Positions 1 through 7,461 are shown, numbered from the stretch's first letter. The stretch: DNA of 10,094 nt from CAYSIX01 sp964431205 (GCA_964431205.1 CAYSIX010000158.1:1-10094), one strand, 5' to 3'. Program-made: numbers and translations. Notes: a model not told the origin generated them from the letters alone.

Positions 1-21
1 ATTTATGATTTCTCATTCGAT

Positions 22-36
22 GGGGGGGTGGGGGGG
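22..36 (+). other. Potential G-quadruplex, G7-T-G7
   Basis: Two runs of seven G are separated by one T. Four G3 tracts with one-base loops can be drawn within these 15 bases, the geometry of a stable intramolecular quadruplex. The other strand would be C-rich. The element lies beyond the 3' end of the minus-strand SDR gene, about 360 bases past its stop. Any function, such as transcription pausing, is inference. Confidence 0.4.
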
Positions 37-54
37 TGACATTGGTGAGGCGTC

Positions 55-85
55 AGGAGGGAAGGAGGTAGCAGGAGGTGGGAGG
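55..85 (+). repeat. Cluster of AGGAGG motifs
   Basis: Perfect AGGAGG hexamers, identical to the consensus Shine-Dalgarno core, occur at 55-60, 63-68 and 73-78, and a GGAGG follows at 81-85. The copy at 63-68 lies nine bases before a GTG codon at 78. The cluster is part of a purine-rich tract and may be only compositional. No long ORF follows it. Confidence 0.45.
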
Positions 86-164
86 CAGGTACAACCAAGG
101 TACATGGTTTACAGATGAGTTCAGGGACATGGTTGACCGTTTGAGGAAGATGTGGGGCGGATGA
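78..164 (+). CDS. Candidate small ORF, 28 residues, unconfirmed
   Basis: A GTG at 78 is preceded at nine bases by a perfect AGGAGG (63-68) and opens a 28-codon frame ending in TGA at 162-164. The C-terminal half (WFTDEFRDMVDRLRKMW) is rich in alternating charged and hydrophobic residues and could form an amphipathic helix. An in-frame TAG at 69-71 closes the frame upstream. The stop overlaps an ATG at 161 (ATGA), which opens a second frame to 370 with an Arg/Pro-rich C-terminal part; that second frame looks like GC-driven chance. Codon use is not the GC3-rich pattern of the other genes. It could be a real small protein, the tail of a decayed gene, or chance; I lean to chance. Confidence 0.18.
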   Translation: MGGRYNQGTWFTDEFRDMVDRLRKMWGG

Positions 165-312
165 CGGAGCCGCCGATGGCTTGGAAGAAACTGTCAGCCA
201 GGGAGTTACGAGCGGGGTTGGTTCATGATCACGATCACGCGATGGGGCAGGCCCCGCCGAGGTCGGGGCGATCGCGGGCCAAGCGCCCGCTGGCCGAGGG
301 TGTCGCCGCGCA

Positions 313-356
313 GGCCCCGCCCTCGAGGCCCGCGGCGGAGCACCCCCGGCGGGGCC
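313..356 (-). terminator. GC inverted repeat past the SDR gene
   Basis: GGCCCCGCC (313-321) and GGCGGGGCC (348-356) are perfect 9-bp inverted arms around a 26-base loop, starting 38 bases past the stop of the minus-strand SDR gene. No T tract follows on the minus strand, so it is not a canonical intrinsic terminator. It could slow polymerase or protect a 3' end, or be chance in GC-rich sequence. A second, shorter repeat (GCCCCG/CGGGGC, 251-256 and 264-269) lies further on. Confidence 0.25.
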
Positions 357-393
357 GCCGGCCCAGATGAGCCGCCCACGCGCCCGGCGGGCC

Positions 394-1272
394 TTACTCG
401 AGATCGACCACCTCCAGCGGCGGGCCCGCCGGCGCCCAGTCCAGGTCCCGCCGGAGCGGTTCCAGGTCCACCAGCCCGTCGAGCTGCGTCGCCGGCCGCC
501 GCAGGGGCACGTGGGCGTAATGCCGATCGATCAGCGCCTCGGTCGGCAGGCCGCGCAGGTGAAGCGACTGGGCGGGGAAGTACTGGTGATAGCCCGGCTG
601 CTGGCGTGTGAGGACGGCGTCGATCAGCCTCGCCGCGTCTTCGAGGATCAGGTAGGTCAGGCACTCGTTGAAGTTCAGCCACTGTCGCGGCCGATGCGCG
701 CCCTCGCCGGCGCGGATGGCGTCGGCCGCCTCGGTCGAGAGCAGGTAGGGGAACCGCAGCGCCGTGGCCGCCAGGCTCGCCCGGCTCCCGCTGTAGATCG
801 CGAGCATACGCTCGGCGAGGACCTTGCTGATCGCGTAGGCGTTGGTCCCGGGGTTGGCCGGCGCGTCGCCGTCCAGCGGCAGGTAGGGCATCTCGCAGCG
901 CAGGTTCTCGCCCCAGCCCTTGTTGGCCGGCGACATCGTCTGGATCGAGCTGGCGAAGACGATGCGGCGCAGGTCGAGGTCGAGCGCCGCGTGAAAGACG
1001 TTGGCGTTCATCTGCGTGTTCTCGGCCAGCAGCCGCTGGGCGGGATGGCGGGCGTGGGCGTGGGGATGGTTGCCCAGGTGGACCACCGCCTCACAGCCGC
1101 GCATGAGCTGGTAGATCGGCGCGTCTTCGAGCAGGTTGGCGGTGTGGATCGGCGGCTGGTCGCGATCGCTGGCGACCAGGTCGGTGGCGACGACGTCGTG
1201 GTCGCGACGCAGCAGCTCGCGACAGACGACGCTGCCCAGCTTCCCGCTCGCACCCGTGACAAGAACTCGCAT
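394..1272 (-). CDS. NAD(P)-dependent epimerase/dehydratase-like extended SDR
   Basis: The 292-residue product is an extended short-chain dehydrogenase/reductase of the NAD-dependent epimerase family. The N-terminal Rossmann fold shows the nucleotide-binding motif TGASGKLG (residues 6-13) and an aspartate at about 31 at the end of strand 2, which in this family usually favours NAD over NADP. VVHLGN (about 65-70) matches the strand-4 region, FASS (about 105-108) carries the catalytic Ser, and YAISK supplies Tyr146 and Lys150 of the YxxxK pair, so the active site looks intact. The C-terminal substrate domain is short and not diagnostic, so whether this is an epimerase, dehydratase, reductase or sugar-acid dehydrogenase is open. 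I chose the ATG at 1272 because it places MRVLVTGASG at the N-terminus as in the family; a TTG two codons upstream is possible. There is no clear Shine-Dalgarno. It is divergent from the secretin gene and appears to be transcribed alone. Confidence 0.9.
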   Translation of the reverse strand: MRVLVTGASGKLGSVVCRELLRRDHDVVATDLVASDRDQPPIHTANLLEDAPIYQLMRGCEAVVHLGNHPHAHARHPAQRLLAENTQMNANVFHAALDLDLRRIVFASSIQTMSPANKGWGENLRCEMPYLPLDGDAPANPGTNAYAISKVLAERMLAIYSGSRASLAATALRFPYLLSTEAADAIRAGEGAHRPRQWLNFNECLTYLILEDAARLIDAVLTRQQPGYHQYFPAQSLHLRGLPTEALIDRHYAHVPLRRPATQLDGLVDLEPLRRDLDWAPAGPPLEVVDLE

Positions 1273-1515
1273 GGGCAACGTGTCCGTGGGTCTGGCCCGA
1301 CCGATCCATCGGCGGCGTGGGCGGGCGACGGATCCGCGCCGGGAGTTGACGCTCGGCGGGCGTCGCCGCGGCGGTCGGGTCGAGCGACGGATCGTAACCG
1401 GCGGCGGGGGCGAGGGCGAATCAGCGACGCCGGGACGATCGTGGGCCGAGCTTTCCCGCCTCGGTCGCGGGTCGGCGGGTCAGGGCGCACGGGCAACCCG
1501 CTGGCATCGGGCCAC

Positions 1516-1544
1516 TTGCAGCCCCGCGCCCTTGACTTTAGACT
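1516..1544 (+). promoter_or_regulatory. Weak sigma-70-like promoter for the secretin gene
   Basis: TTGCAG (1516-1521) and TAGACT (1539-1544) are separated by 17 bases and match the sigma-70 consensus boxes at 3 of 6 and 4 of 6 positions. Transcription would start near 1551 and give a leader of about 150 nt that contains the 1610-1636 hairpin. A TTGACT at 1532-1537 is a better -35 box but has no -10 partner at the right distance. In GC-rich DNA such matches are weak evidence. Confidence 0.22.
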
Positions 1545-1609
1545 CCCGCGACGGTGGGCCCCCAGTCCCGTGGGGCGGGGCATAGCAGACGTGACAACCC
1601 CCCACCATG

Positions 1610-1636
1610 GCAGGTTCGGTCCCATCCCGAACCTGC
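1610..1636 (+). promoter_or_regulatory. Perfect 10-bp hairpin in the secretin leader
   Basis: GCAGGTTCGG (1610-1619) and CCGAACCTGC (1627-1636) are perfectly complementary around the 7-base loop TCCCATC. The hairpin ends 64 bases before the TTG start of the secretin gene and about 50 before its ribosome-binding site. No T tract follows on either strand, so it is not an intrinsic terminator. Possible roles are an mRNA-stabilising 5' structure, a protein-binding operator or part of a translational control element. The structure is seen directly; the role is inference. Confidence 0.5.
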
Positions 1637-1685
1637 AGCCGAAACCGTTTCTCGCTCGCACAACCGGAACGCTCGTCATCGTCCA

Positions 1686-1693
1686 AAGGGAGG
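1686..1693 (+). promoter_or_regulatory. Ribosome-binding site deciding the secretin start
   Basis: AAGGGAGG lies seven bases before TTG at 1701. It is the strongest Shine-Dalgarno near the start of this frame, and it places a typical signal peptide at the N-terminus. This rules out the longer version of the frame, which is open back to about 1554 but whose extra 49 residues look like non-coding translation. Confidence 0.8.
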
Positions 1694-1700
1694 CCCGACT

Positions 1701-4700
1701 TTGTTGATCCGTCACCTAGCCGTCGTCATCGCGTGTGCCGGCCTGACGGTCGGTGGTCCGTTCGTCGCCTCCGCGCTGGCCGACGCCGGTCAGCCGACCG
1801 CCGCCGCCCTCTTTGAGCAAGGCACGGCGCAGTACGAGGCCGGCGAGCTCGAGGCCGCCCGTCAGACGCTTCGCGGGCTGGATCAGATGCAACTGCCGCC
1901 CGACCAGCGTCGATCCTATTACCTGATGCTCCAGGCGATCGATCAGACGCTGAACGCGTCGGGCGACGGCGAGCGGGACGCGGCGCCGACCAACGGCGCC
2001 GCACCGGCGACCGCGCAGGAAGAGTCGCCCGGTGAGACGCCGGCGGATCGTCTGGCCGAAGCCGACCGCGTCGCCGCCGACGATCCGGCCGCGGCCGTAG
2101 CGCTGTACCGCGCGATTATCGACGACCCCGAGACCGCCGCGAGCATCCGCGCCCTGGCCGAGGCGCGCCTGGCGCACACGCAGCGCCGGATCAACGCCGA
2201 CATCACCGCGGTGCGGGCGATGATCGATGAGGCGGCGCGGGACCTGGAGGGAGGCGACGACGCCGCGGCCGCGGCGCGTCTGCGCGCCGTCCGCGACAGC
2301 GGCGTGCGGTTGGGCTGGTTTGATCAGCAGCGTGTCGAGCGTCAGTTGGCGTTGATCGAGGAACGCCGAGCCGACGCGGGCGTGACCCGCGCCCCCGCCC
2401 CCGCTGCGGCGGAGCCGATGGCGGAGCGGCGGTCGGTCGAGCGACGCGACACGCGAGCCGCTACCGAGGACCGCGATCCGAATGTGCTGTACCTGACGCC
2501 CGACGCGGCGAACGGCGCGCGTGAGACGTCGCCGACGCCGGTCGAGGCGCCGCGCACCGCGGAGGGTGAGGCGTCGCCCGAGGCGGCCGAGCCGGTCGAA
2601 GCGGAGCGGGCCGGGCAGGTCACGGCGGTGGCGCGGGCCGCCGAGGAGGCGGAGCCGGCCGAGCAAGCGCAGGACGACCTGCTGGCGCGGGCGCGGCTGC
2701 TTTACGCGCAGCAGGTCTTCGCCGAGGGCCAGGAGGCGGAGCAGGCGGGCCAACTCGCGTTGGCGGAGAAGAAGTTCGCCGACGCCCTGGCGTTGGACCG
2801 GGACAATGAGAAGTACAAGGCGCGGCTGGAGGCGGTGCGCAGCCGCCGCAACGCCCAGCTCGCGCCGGACACGGTGCTGCAACGCTTCGAGTCCGAGCGG
2901 CGGTTGAGGGCGGAGGCGGCCGAGGCCGAGTACCGCTCGCTGATGAACGAGGCGAGACGACTGGGCGAGCAGGGCAACTTCTCCGCGGCGTTGGACGCGG
3001 TGGCGGCGGCGAAGCTGAAGGTGGACAACAACCGCCGGTTCCTTACGCCGGCGCGCTACGCGGAGCTTCGGGCGCGGGCGGAGGACCTGTCGAGCGAGCT
3101 GTTCCAGCGGCAGAACGCGTTTGTCCGTCGCCAGGCGGAGCAGCAGCAGGAGGAGGTTCAACAGAACCTCGAGGTCTCCCGGGCCGAGGCGGAGCAGGAG
3201 CGCGAGGAGGAGGTGCAGCGGCTGCTGCGCCGTGCGATGAACCTGCGCAAGGACATGAAGTACGACGAGGCGCTGAAGCTGCTGGATCAGGCGCTGTTTC
3301 TCGACAGCACGAACATCGCCGCCCAGGGCATGAAGGAAGCGATCGAGGACGCGAAGATTCTCGTGGAAGGCCGGGAACTGCGGCGTCGCAAGCGACTCAT
3401 GCAGAGCGAGAACCGCCTGAACACGCTCGAGGCCTCGATCCCATACCAGGACCTGATCACGTACCCGGCCGACTGGCCCGAGCTGACCAAGACCCGCCTG
3501 GCCGGGCTGGACATCACCGGCGGGGAGTCCGAGGTCAACCGCCGCGTCTCCCAGGAGCTGCAGCAGCCGGTCCCCATCGAGTTCCAGGCCAACCAGTTCA
3601 GCAACGTGATCGAGTACCTGCGCAACACGACGGGCGTGGACTTTTTCGTCAACTGGTCGGTGCTCGAGGCGATCGGCGTCGAACGCGACTCGCCCATCAC
3701 GCTCAAGCTCAGCAACGTCCCGGCCGAGCAGGCCCTGCGCCTGGTGCTGCAGCAGGTCGGCTCCGAGTTCGACCCGGTCGATTACTCGATCATCGAGGGC
3801 GTGGTCCACATCTCCACCGAGCGCGACCTGAAGAAGACCACCGACATCCGCGTGTACGACATCCGCGACCTGCTCGTCCAGGTGCCCAACTTCACCGACG
3901 CGCCCGAGTTCGACCTGACCGAGGCGCTCAGCGAGACCGCGGCCGGTGGCGGCGGCGGCGGCGCGAGCCAGATCTTCAGCGACGAGGAAGAGGAAGACGA
4001 CGAGCTGCCCACCCGCGAGGAGCTGATCCAGCAGATCACCCTCCTGATCCAGGATACCGTCGGCAACCCGGACGACTGGCTCGTGGGCGACTCGAGCCTC
4101 AGTGAGCTGAACGGCAACCTCATCGTCCGCACCACCGCGTCGAATCACCGCAACATCATCGGGCTGCTCTCACAACTGCGTGAAACGCGGGCGATCCAGA
4201 TCTCCGTCGAGTCCCGCTTCCTGGTCGTGGACGACAACTTCCTCGAAGAGATCGGCGTGGACCTGGACTTCCAGATCAACGACGTCGGCGGCGGGTTCGG
4301 GCCGATCGGCGTCGCGCAGGACTCGGTCTCCCTGGCCCAGCGCGTCGGCGGCGCTCTGACGCCCAACACGTTCGCCGGTCAATCCAGCGCCACCGAGCCG
4401 GGCGTGTTCATCCCCGGCCAGGGCTTCGTGCCGCAGGGCGGGGTGCTCGGCGAGGCCCCCAACACCGGCCGGTCGCTCGACCTGAACGTCAGCTACCTCG
4501 ACGATATCGAGGTGAACCTGCTCGTCCACGCCACGCAGGCCAACAAGCGGGCCGTCTCGCTCACCGCACCGCGCGTCACGTTCTTCAACGGCCAGCGCGC
4601 CTACGTGGTCGTCGCCCGGCAGATCACCTTCATCAGCGACCTGGAGCCGATCCCCGACGCGATCGGGTTTGACGTCACCCTCTCGGTGGTGAACTCCGGC

Positions 4701-5174
4701 GTGGTGCTCGACGTCGAGGGCACGATCTCCGCGGATCGACGGTACGTAACGCTGACGCTGCGGCCGAGTCTGGCCACGCTCATCGAGCCGATCGACACCT
4801 TCGAGATCGTCGGCGTCGAGACGGGTGACGGCGACGACGACGACCAGCAGGACATCGTCTTTACGGGGCTCATTCAGGCGCCGGAGATCGAGATCACCTC
4901 GGTCCGCGCCACCGTGAGCGTGCCGGACCGTGGCACGCTGATGCTCGGCGGGCAGCGGCTCGTCGGCGAGTCCGAGGTCGAGGCCGGCGTCCCCGTGCTC
5001 TCGAAGATCCCGATCCTCAACCGCTTCTTCACCAACACCTCGACCGTCAAGGACGAGCGCACGCTGCTGATCCTCATCAAGCCGACGATCATCATTCAGG
5101 GTGAGGAAGAGGAGCGGAACTTCCCCGGCCTGACGGACGATCCCGAGGGTTACAACGTTGGCCGATCGTTCTGA
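1701..5174 (+). CDS. Secretin-family outer-membrane protein with N-terminal TPR and coiled-coil half
   Basis: This 1157-residue precursor is a type II/III secretion or type IV pilus secretin homologue, an outer-membrane multimeric pore. A Sec signal peptide (MLIRHLAVV, then a hydrophobic core, cleavage after ALA near residue 27) precedes an unusual first half. TPR-like helical pairs lie near 36-85, 120-165, 331-380, 415-445 and 509-550, joined by an Ala/Glu/Pro-rich linker (about 230-325) and a Gln/Glu/Arg-rich coiled-coil stretch (about 470-515). The second half starts with an STN/N0-like domain (about 613-715, PITLKLSNVPAEQALRLVL), then a Gly6 run and acidic linker (about 748-770), a ring-building segment with NLIVRTTASNHRNIIGLL (about 805-822), and VESRFLVVDDNFLEEIGVDL (about 836-855). 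The secretin core (about 930-1130) ends with the family signature VPVLSKIPILNRFF. Most secretins are 500-750 residues; the excess is the TPR half. The start is TTG behind AAGGGAGG. No pilin, ATPase or other secretion gene is adjacent, so the machine it serves is unknown. A repeated T2SS N1-N2 array is not evident. Confidence 0.9.
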   Translation: MLIRHLAVVIACAGLTVGGPFVASALADAGQPTAAALFEQGTAQYEAGELEAARQTLRGLDQMQLPPDQRRSYYLMLQAIDQTLNASGDGERDAAPTNGAAPATAQEESPGETPADRLAEADRVAADDPAAAVALYRAIIDDPETAASIRALAEARLAHTQRRINADITAVRAMIDEAARDLEGGDDAAAAARLRAVRDSGVRLGWFDQQRVERQLALIEERRADAGVTRAPAPAAAEPMAERRSVERRDTRAATEDRDPNVLYLTPDAANGARETSPTPVEAPRTAEGEASPEAAEPVEAERAGQVTAVARAAEEAEPAEQAQDDLLARARLLYAQQVFAEGQEAEQAGQLALAEKKFADALALDRDNEKYKARLEAVRSRRNAQLAPDTVLQRFESERRLRAEAAEAEYRSLMNEARRLGEQGNFSAALDAVAAAKLKVDNNRRFLTPARYAELRARAEDLSSELFQRQNAFVRRQAEQQQEEVQQNLEVSRAEAEQEREEEVQRLLRRAMNLRKDMKYDEALKLLDQALFLDSTNIAAQGMKEAIEDAKILVEGRELRRRKRLMQSENRLNTLEASIPYQDLITYPADWPELTKTRLAGLDITGGESEVNRRVSQELQQPVPIEFQANQFSNVIEYLRNTTGVDFFVNWSVLEAIGVERDSPITLKLSNVPAEQALRLVLQQVGSEFDPVDYSIIEGVVHISTERDLKKTTDIRVYDIRDLLVQVPNFTDAPEFDLTEALSETAAGGGGGGASQIFSDEEEEDDELPTREELIQQITLLIQDTVGNPDDWLVGDSSLSELNGNLIVRTTASNHRNIIGLLSQLRETRAIQISVESRFLVVDDNFLEEIGVDLDFQINDVGGGFGPIGVAQDSVSLAQRVGGALTPNTFAGQSSATEPGVFIPGQGFVPQGGVLGEAPNTGRSLDLNVSYLDDIEVNLLVHATQANKRAVSLTAPRVTFFNGQRAYVVVARQITFISDLEPIPDAIGFDVTLSVVNSGVVLDVEGTISADRRYVTLTLRPSLATLIEPIDTFEIVGVETGDGDDDDQQDIVFTGLIQAPEIEITSVRATVSVPDRGTLMLGGQRLVGESEVEAGVPVLSKIPILNRFFTNTSTVKDERTLLILIKPTIIIQGEEEERNFPGLTDDPEGYNVGRSF

Positions 5175-5210
5175 CGCCAACGGTTTGTGCCGACCACCCG
5201 CCCCACGCCA

Positions 5211-5241
5211 GGCGCCGCCCGATTCGGGCGGCGCCTTTTTT
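5211..5241 (+). terminator. Rho-independent terminator of the secretin gene
   Basis: GGCGCCGCCCG (5211-5221) and CGGGCGGCGCC (5225-5235) form a perfect 11-bp stem with an ATT loop, followed by six T (5236-5241). It begins 36 bases past the secretin stop. Read on the minus strand there is no T run after the stem, so it should not terminate the convergent galK transcript efficiently. Confidence 0.92.
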
Positions 5242-5299
5242 GATCGAGCGCGTCGGGGGCTCGGCGGCGAAAACGGTGGCCGCTCGAACGCGAATCGAT

Positions 5300-6502
<1,203 letters not shown>

Positions 6503-6540
6503 TCGGCGTGCTCCGTGGGGCACGGTCTGGCGGAGGTGGC

Positions 6541-6546
6541 ATGATA
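6541..6546 (-). promoter_or_regulatory. Possible -10 box of galK
   Basis: On the minus strand 6546-6541 reads TATCAT, five of six matches to TATAAT, and it would place the transcription start about 30 bases before the galK ATG. No -35 box is recognisable at 16-18 bases, so the call rests on one hexamer. Confidence 0.3.
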
Positions 6547-6579
6547 CCGGCGGCGCATCGTCGCGGGGGGTGAATGGCG

Positions 6580-6606
6580 GCCGGCGCGGCGCCGCGTGAC
6601 GCCGGC
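6580..6606. repeat. GC inverted repeat between galK and tpiA
   Basis: GCCGGCG (6580-6586) and CGCCGGC (6600-6606) are perfect inverted arms; between and overlapping them is the 12-base palindrome CGCGGCGCCGCG (6585-6596). The element lies about 20 bases upstream of the tpiA -10 box and could be an operator for either divergent promoter. GC-rich intergenic DNA makes such repeats common, so this is only a lead. Confidence 0.3.
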
Positions 6607-6633
6607 TCGACCTCCGATGGTTTTCGTTATACT
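6607..6633 (+). promoter_or_regulatory. Probable tpiA operon promoter
   Basis: TATACT (6628-6633) matches the sigma-70 -10 consensus at five of six positions and stands out in this GC-rich DNA within a short T-rich patch (TTTTCGTTATACT). TCGACC (6607-6612) matches the -35 box at four of six, but the spacer is a short 15 bases. The predicted leader is about 45 nt before the TTG start of tpiA. Confidence 0.45.
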
Positions 6634-6666
6634 CCGGGATTGGACCACAGCCACGAAGTGATCGTC

Positions 6667-6673
6667 AAAGGAG
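6667..6673 (+). promoter_or_regulatory. Ribosome-binding site deciding the tpiA start
   Basis: AAAGGAG ends ten bases before the TTG at 6684 but only one base before the in-frame TTG at 6675, so 6684 is the workable start. That start also gives Asn11 and Lys13, the canonical numbering of the catalytic residues in triosephosphate isomerase. Confidence 0.75.
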
Positions 6674-6683
6674 CTTGTTCGTT

Positions 6684-7460
6684 TTGGCACAGCGTAAGGC
6701 CTACGTCGGCGGCAACTGGAAGATGAATCTCGATCGGCGGGCCAGCGTCGCGCTGGCCCGGGCTGTGGCCGAGGCGGTGGGCCGCGACGCGTCGGTCCAG
6801 GTGACGATCTTCCCGGCCTTCCCGTACCTGGCGGCGGTGGCCGAGGTGCTGGCGGAGGTGGGCACGTCCGTGCGGCTGGGGGCGCAGGACTTCTTCGCCC
6901 AGCCCGACGGCGCGTTCACCGGGGAGGTGAGCCTGAGCCAGCTCCGCGACGTGGGTGTGAGCGTCGTGCTGGTCGGCCACTCCGAGCGGCGGCACGTGAT
7001 CGGCGAGTCGGACGTGCTGATCAACGAGAAGGTGCGGGCCGCGCTCGAGGCCGAGATGGACGTGGTGCTGTGCGTCGGCGAGACGTTGGCGCAGCGGGAG
7101 GCGGGTCAGACGGACGCGATCAACGGGGCGCAGGTGAGTTACGGGCTGGCGGGGGTGACGGCGGGGCAGATGGGGCGGGTGACGATCGCGTACGAGCCGG
7201 TGTGGGCGATCGGGACGGGCAAGACGGCGACGCCGGCGGACGCGCAAGCAGCGCACCGGGCGATCCGCGGGTGGGTGCGGTCCGGTCTGTTCGACGGCGA
7301 CGAGGCCGTCGCCCAGTCGCTGCGCATTCAGTATGGCGGGTCGGTGAAGCCGGCCAACGCGGCGGAGCTGTTCAAGCAGCCGGACATCGACGGGGGCCTG
7401 ATCGGCGGGGCGTCGTTGAAGGCGGACGATTTTCTGGCAATCATTGAGGCGGCGCGCTGA
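6684..7460 (+). CDS. tpiA: Triosephosphate isomerase
   Basis: The cytoplasmic TIM-barrel enzyme interconverts dihydroxyacetone phosphate and glyceraldehyde 3-phosphate in glycolysis and gluconeogenesis. The 258-residue length is normal for the family. All catalytic residues are visible: Asn11 and Lys13 in GGNWKMN, the electrophile His99 in VGHSERR, the base Glu171 in AYEPVWAIGTGKTAT with mobile loop 6 following it, and the phosphate-binding loops IQYGGSVKP and GLIGGASL near the C-terminus. The start is a TTG set by AAAGGAG at 6667-6673. It is the first gene of a likely operon with secG 64 bases downstream; a tpiA-secG pairing is common in bacteria, often after gap and pgk, which are absent here. 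The second half of the gene uses markedly more G-ending codons than the first. Confidence 0.97.
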   Translation: MAQRKAYVGGNWKMNLDRRASVALARAVAEAVGRDASVQVTIFPAFPYLAAVAEVLAEVGTSVRLGAQDFFAQPDGAFTGEVSLSQLRDVGVSVVLVGHSERRHVIGESDVLINEKVRAALEAEMDVVLCVGETLAQREAGQTDAINGAQVSYGLAGVTAGQMGRVTIAYEPVWAIGTGKTATPADAQAAHRAIRGWVRSGLFDGDEAVAQSLRIQYGGSVKPANAAELFKQPDIDGGLIGGASLKADDFLAIIEAAR

Positions 7461-7461
7461 G

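Larger units (their letters stand above)
1..393. other. Left-edge region without a confident gene
   Basis: No ORF here has recognisable protein-family motifs. Bases 1 to about 235 are visibly less GC-rich than the rest of the window and strongly strand-asymmetric: in 1-150 I count roughly 62 G against 17 C. This part holds two G7 runs, a purine-rich AGGAGG cluster, a short SD-preceded ORF and a near-repeat of ACATGGTT (102-109 and 127-134). From about 240 the composition returns to the GC-rich background, with several GC inverted repeats 3' of the minus-strand SDR gene. The stretch could be the flank of an unseen gene, a decayed gene or a non-coding transcript; nothing seen decides between these. 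Confidence 0.6.
1273..1700. other. Divergent intergenic region, SDR gene / secretin gene
   Basis: This 428-bp gap separates two genes that read away from each other, so promoters for both should lie here. No ORF in it resembles a known protein; the long open frames are GC-driven shadows, and no tRNA is seen. The secretin-side half holds a weak promoter-like pair (1516-1544), a perfect 10-bp hairpin (1610-1636) and the strong ribosome-binding site of the secretin gene. I found no convincing promoter for the SDR gene. Confidence 0.6.

Noticed and set aside
226..237. TGATC-AC-GATCA short inverted repeat as an operator
   Set aside because: Five-base arms in the gap downstream of the SDR gene with no promoter nearby; too short to separate from chance.
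161..370. 69-codon plus-strand frame beginning at the ATGA overlap
   Set aside because: There is no ribosome-binding site at a good distance, the last 40 residues are an Arg/Pro/Ala run typical of GC-rich chance frames, and there is no family resemblance.
1604..1650. 5S rRNA fragment suggested by CCCATCCCGAAC
   Set aside because: This 12-base run resembles the loop-C region of 5S rRNA, but the following conserved GAAGTTAAG-like and GAGAGTAGG-like segments and a closing terminal helix are absent. It is explained by a perfect local hairpin.
367..1707. 446-codon plus-strand frame across the SDR gene and intergenic region
   Set aside because: Its sequence is an Arg/Gly/Val-rich antisense translation of the SDR gene; the minus strand carries the TGxxGxxG and YxxxK motifs.
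1716..4148. 810-codon open frame on the minus strand opposite the secretin gene
   Set aside because: It has no recognisable motifs, is dominated by Arg, Leu, Val, Gly and Ala, and lies exactly antisense to a gene with clear signal peptide, STN and secretin motifs. Long antisense frames are expected in GC3-rich genes.
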